In this document: positions 19,531 to 21,855 of the stretch, piece by piece
Numbering within the stretch: position 1 is the first letter of the stretch
Layout of the letters: each line of letters opens with the position of its first letter
Assembly (NCBI GenBank): GCA_030040755.1
Contig: JASHTC010000142.1
Coordinates: forward strand, 1-21,855
DNA length: 21,855 bases
Direction: 5' to 3'
DNA from: Thermoplasmata archaeon
Lineage (GTDB): Archaea > Thermoplasmatota > Thermoplasmata > Lutacidiplasmatales > UBA184
Position numbers and translations under genes: made by a program
Notes under the pieces: generated by a model
Database searches by the model: none
The model's input: the letters and a program-made list of their open reading frames with translations, nothing else
Told to the model about the DNA's origin: nothing

Positions 19531-21855
19531 CTACGCGACGAGCGGAGGCGGCGCCGGGGGGGGCGGAGGGGTCCGCCGGCGTCGATAGAACAGCGCGGCC
19601 GCCACGCCGAGCACCACCGCGACCGCGGAGACTCCCACGAGGAGGAGCTCGAGGGTGCCGTTCGAGAGGGGACCGCTCCCCGAGGCGAGCCGGCTCAGCA
19701 CGATCGGGAGCATCGTCGACTGGCCCCCCGAGATGCTCACGTTGTTGAAGTAGGGGAGGTACCCCGGCGCGGTCACCTCGACCGAGTGGAGGCCGGCCGA
19801 CAGGTTCACCGCGAACTGGCCGTCGACCGAGAGGCCCACGTTGCGGTGGTCGACCTCGAGAGTCGCCCCGGAGGCGGGCGACACGCTCCCGACCAGTTGG
19901 CCGGGCAGGGTCGTGTTCGAGAACTGGATGTCCACGGTCGTGTTCTCGGTGAGGTCGAGCGAGCCGGCCGACGGGTCGGCGGCGTAGCCGGGGGGCCCGC
20001 TGACGGTGAAGTTCCAGGTCGAGCTGGCGAGGGACTGGGCCGGGAAGTCCGCCACGTTGCCGAGGTCGATCCAGCTGCCGAACGGGTTCCAGACCGTGAC
20101 GGTCCAGAACCCGCCCGACGGCAGCCCGGTCGACGCGAAGGCGAGGGTGTACATCCGGTAGAAGTGCAGGAGGACGGTCTCGTTGGCCCCGCTCACCGTG
20201 AGGACCTCGGTCGTCGGGATGCCCCAACTTCCGTTGAGGGAGGAGGCGACCAGGAAGTACTCGCCCGAGGGCCACGTCTCGCTCACGCTCGTCCCCGAAG
20301 AGTTGCGGTAGGCCGTGCCGGTCGACGTGTCGATGCCGACGTGCCACAGGGTCCCCGACGGGAGCCCCACCTCGTCGAACGTGACCGTCCAGAGCGGTCC
20401 GGGCAGCAGCGGCTCGTCGTCCCCGCCGACGTCGATCAGACCCCCGTCGGTGTAGGGGAGCACCCAGAACGGGTCGGTCGAGTCCCCGTAGTTCCACCAA
20501 TAGTTGCCCCCGAGCTCGTCGCCCCCGACGATGTTCACGCCGGGGGTCGGGGTCTCGTTCCACCGCGCGTCGAACGGAAGTCGCGGCGCGTTCCCCGTGT
20601 ACGGGTCGGTCTTCGGTTCGATGGCGGTGAAGTAGGTGCCGAAGGCGTTGTTGGCGACGAGGTCGGAGCAGTCGCACCCCGCGTCGCGCGCGCCTCCGTT
20701 CCCGTAGTCCGCTTCGTAGAGTCCGGTGGTGCCGTAGACGGCCCCCGAGACCGAGTCCTCGTTCGGGGCGAGCGGGAGGTAATTCAGGAACGTGTTCCCG
20801 GAGACGGTGTTGTTCGTCCCCCCGTAGAGGAACACCCCGCCGGAGCTCGTGAGGAACGTGCTGTCGGTGACGGAGCTCTCCGTCGTGTTCCAGAACACGA
20901 CGCTCGCCTGGGCGGCCGCCGGTCCGAGGTAGGACCCCGCGTACCACCAGCTCGTGATCGAGGCCGCGCCGGTGAGCGACACCTGGGAGGCGTCGTAGAC
21001 GAAGATCGGCAGGTTGTTCGTGACCGGGGTTCCGAAGTGGGTGGCGTCGACCAGCAGCCAGGAGGGCGTGGTGACCTCGAACGAGGGCGGAGAGGCGACC
21101 TCGACGCCCGTCACGTTCCACAGCAGGATCCCCGGAAACTCAGGGTAGAAGAAGTCGTTGAACGCGCCGAACCACGGGTAGGTGGTCGGGCCCGTCGAGT
21201 CCGAGGGCACCCCGAGGGGGCCGGACTCGTCGGCCCACAGGGTGCAGACCCCGGCCCCGCAGCTGGAGGAGATGTTGGCCAGGTCGCCCTCCGACAGGGC
21301 CCACAGCGGGGTGTACACGCCCGCGTTCGAGTCCGCAGTGAGCGTGACGTTCAGCCAACTCGTCCCACCAGCCGGCGTGAAGGTGGTCGACGTGGGGTCG
21401 AACTGCGAGGCGAGCGCCACGAGGGAGTACTCCTGCGGGACGACGGTGTACGGACCCTCGGGCGGCACCCACTGGAACGCCGAATCCGGGGCGCCCACCC
21501 CGGGCGCCAGGAACACGAACCCGTTCTCCGGGGCGAGACGGAGGTGGAGGACCGTCGCGCCCTCGGTCGAGTTGGTGACGTTCCACTCGCCCTGGAGGAG
21601 CGCGGGACCCTGACTGAGGTGCGCCGCCGGGCCCGGCGGGCCCCCGAGGGCCGAATCGCCGAGAGGGCTCCAGGTCGATGCGAGCCCGGCGGCCGTTTCG
21701 CCGGTGTCCCCGCCCACATCGTAGGCCGAGGGCACGACCTCGAACCCGTGGGCGGTCGCGTTCCAGTAGTACAGGTCCATCGCCGCCGAGGCCTCCAGGG
21801 CGTCGAAGTTGCTCCCCCCTCCGGGCCCCCCGATGGCCAGCTCGAAGTCGTTGGG
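19531..21855 (-). CDS. Thermopsin-family (A5) surface protease, C-terminally anchored (N-terminus outside window)
   Basis: About 775 residues are visible; the frame stays open to the edge, so ATG 21780 is not the start. The first residues PNDFELAIGGPGGGSNFDAL, then MDLYYWN, match the thermopsin domain, which continues to about 485 with a parallel-beta section (SVTDSTFLTSSGGVFLYGG, TVSGNTFLNYL). Two Ig-like repeats with GLPSG follow (about 487-575 and 568-655). A PEGA-like domain covers about 650-720 (SAGLHSVEVTAPGYLPYF). A single TM helix at about 733-756 ends with RRRR and a Pro-rich tail. This gives an extracellular protein held by its C-terminus. It is rich in N-x-S/T sequons and Asn, and has paired cysteines (CGAGVC, GCDCSD). 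Thermopsins are acid proteases; whether this one is active cannot be judged without its N-terminus. Confidence 0.9.
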   Translation of the reverse strand, partial: PNDFELAIGGPGGGSNFDALEASAAMDLYYWNATAHGFEVVPSAYDVGGDTGETAAGLASTWSPLGDSALGGPPGPAAHLSQGPALLQGEWNVTNSTEGATVLHLRLAPENGFVFLAPGVGAPDSAFQWVPPEGPYTVVPQEYSLVALASQFDPTSTTFTPAGGTSWLNVTLTADSNAGVYTPLWALSEGDLANISSSCGAGVCTLWADESGPLGVPSDSTGPTTYPWFGAFNDFFYPEFPGILLWNVTGVEVASPPSFEVTTPSWLLVDATHFGTPVTNNLPIFVYDASQVSLTGAASITSWWYAGSYLGPAAAQASVVFWNTTESSVTDSTFLTSSGGVFLYGGTNNTVSGNTFLNYLPLAPNEDSVSGAVYGTTGLYEADYGNGGARDAGCDCSDLVANNAFGTYFTAIEPKTDPYTGNAPRLPFDARWNETPTPGVNIVGGDELGGNYWWNYGDSTDPFWVLPYTDGGLIDVGGDDEPLLPGPLWTVTFDEVGLPSGTLWHVGIDTSTGTAYRNSSGTSVSETWPSGEYFLVASSLNGSWGIPTTEVLTVSGANETVLLHFYRMYTLAFASTGLPSGGFWTVTVWNPFGSWIDLGNVADFPAQSLASSTWNFTVSGPPGYAADPSAGSLDLTENTTVDIQFSNTTLPGQLVGSVSPASGATLEVDHRNVGLSVDGQFAVNLSAGLHSVEVTAPGYLPYFNNVSISGGQSTMLPIVLSRLASGSGPLSNGTLELLLVGVSAVAVVLGVAAALFYRRRRTPPPPPAPPPLVA

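Noticed and set aside
18176..21121. 981-codon open frame on the minus strand
   Set aside because: It overlaps the thermopsin-like gene in another frame and continues antisense through the zinc-ribbon gene. The sequence is Arg/Leu-rich without a fold.
1..21855. CRISPR array, defence island, prophage or insertion sequence
   Set aside because: I found no regularly spaced repeats, no cas, transposase, integrase or tail genes, and no target-site duplications. The DUF4157-like helix alone is not evidence of a contractile injection system.
1..21855. tRNA or rRNA genes
   Set aside because: No TTCGA/GGTTC-type arm with matching acceptor stem, and no rRNA-like stretch, was found on either strand by eye.

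Overview
The window is very GC-rich and almost certainly archaeal. The strongest marker is a full-length tiaS (16917-18233), the archaeal enzyme that makes agmatidine in the anticodon of tRNA-Ile2. Other archaeal signs are a two-subunit 2-oxoacid:ferredoxin oxidoreductase with fused gamma-alpha, a thermopsin-family (A5) acid protease with GLPSG-type repeats, an M1 peptidase resembling the tricorn-interacting factors, and AT-rich TATA-like boxes centred about 26-30 nt upstream of several start codons (leaderless transcripts). A high-GC member of the Thermoplasmatota is my best guess, by inference only. I see no rRNA, tRNA, CRISPR array, IS element or prophage.

Layout. (a) 1-4559, minus strand: two stand-alone cyclic-nucleotide-binding proteins, a hypothetical protein, a tandem Lrp/AsnC-like regulator, and a class III adenylate cyclase with a TolB-like domain and TPRs, cut by the window edge. 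Together they look like an archaeal cyclic-nucleotide signalling cluster. (b) 4877-7282, plus: M1 aminopeptidase. (c) 7345-10440, minus: FMN-dependent 2-hydroxyacid dehydrogenase/oxidase downstream of thymidylate kinase, then a small HELLH protein and a three-TM membrane protein. (d) 10497-13154, plus: a DUF2252 protein divergent from the membrane protein and sharing one TATA element with it, a degenerate RecA/KaiC-like protein, and a tiny Lys/Ala-rich helical protein. (e) 13221-14030, minus: a class I methyltransferase. (f) 14219-19522, plus: korA-korB-tiaS and a zinc-ribbon coiled protein. (g) 19531-21855, minus: a large surface thermopsin homologue whose N-terminus lies outside the window.

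How it works together. KorAB is central carbon metabolism: ferredoxin-linked oxidative decarboxylation of a 2-oxoacid. The 2-hydroxyacid dehydrogenase could supply 2-oxoacids. The M1 peptidase and the thermopsin homologue suggest a peptide-degrading lifestyle. The most interesting part is region (a), where an apparent cAMP synthase sits within 4.6 kb of two candidate cAMP receptors that carry no DNA-binding domain. Other points worth checking are a bidirectional TATA element between leaderless or near-leaderless divergent genes, a ten-codon ORF coupled by ATGA to korA, and an 11-bp inverted repeat filling the gap between two convergent genes.

Because of the GC content, long open frames occur antisense to nearly every real gene. 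I rejected those using recognisable domains, start signals and GC-rich third codon positions.
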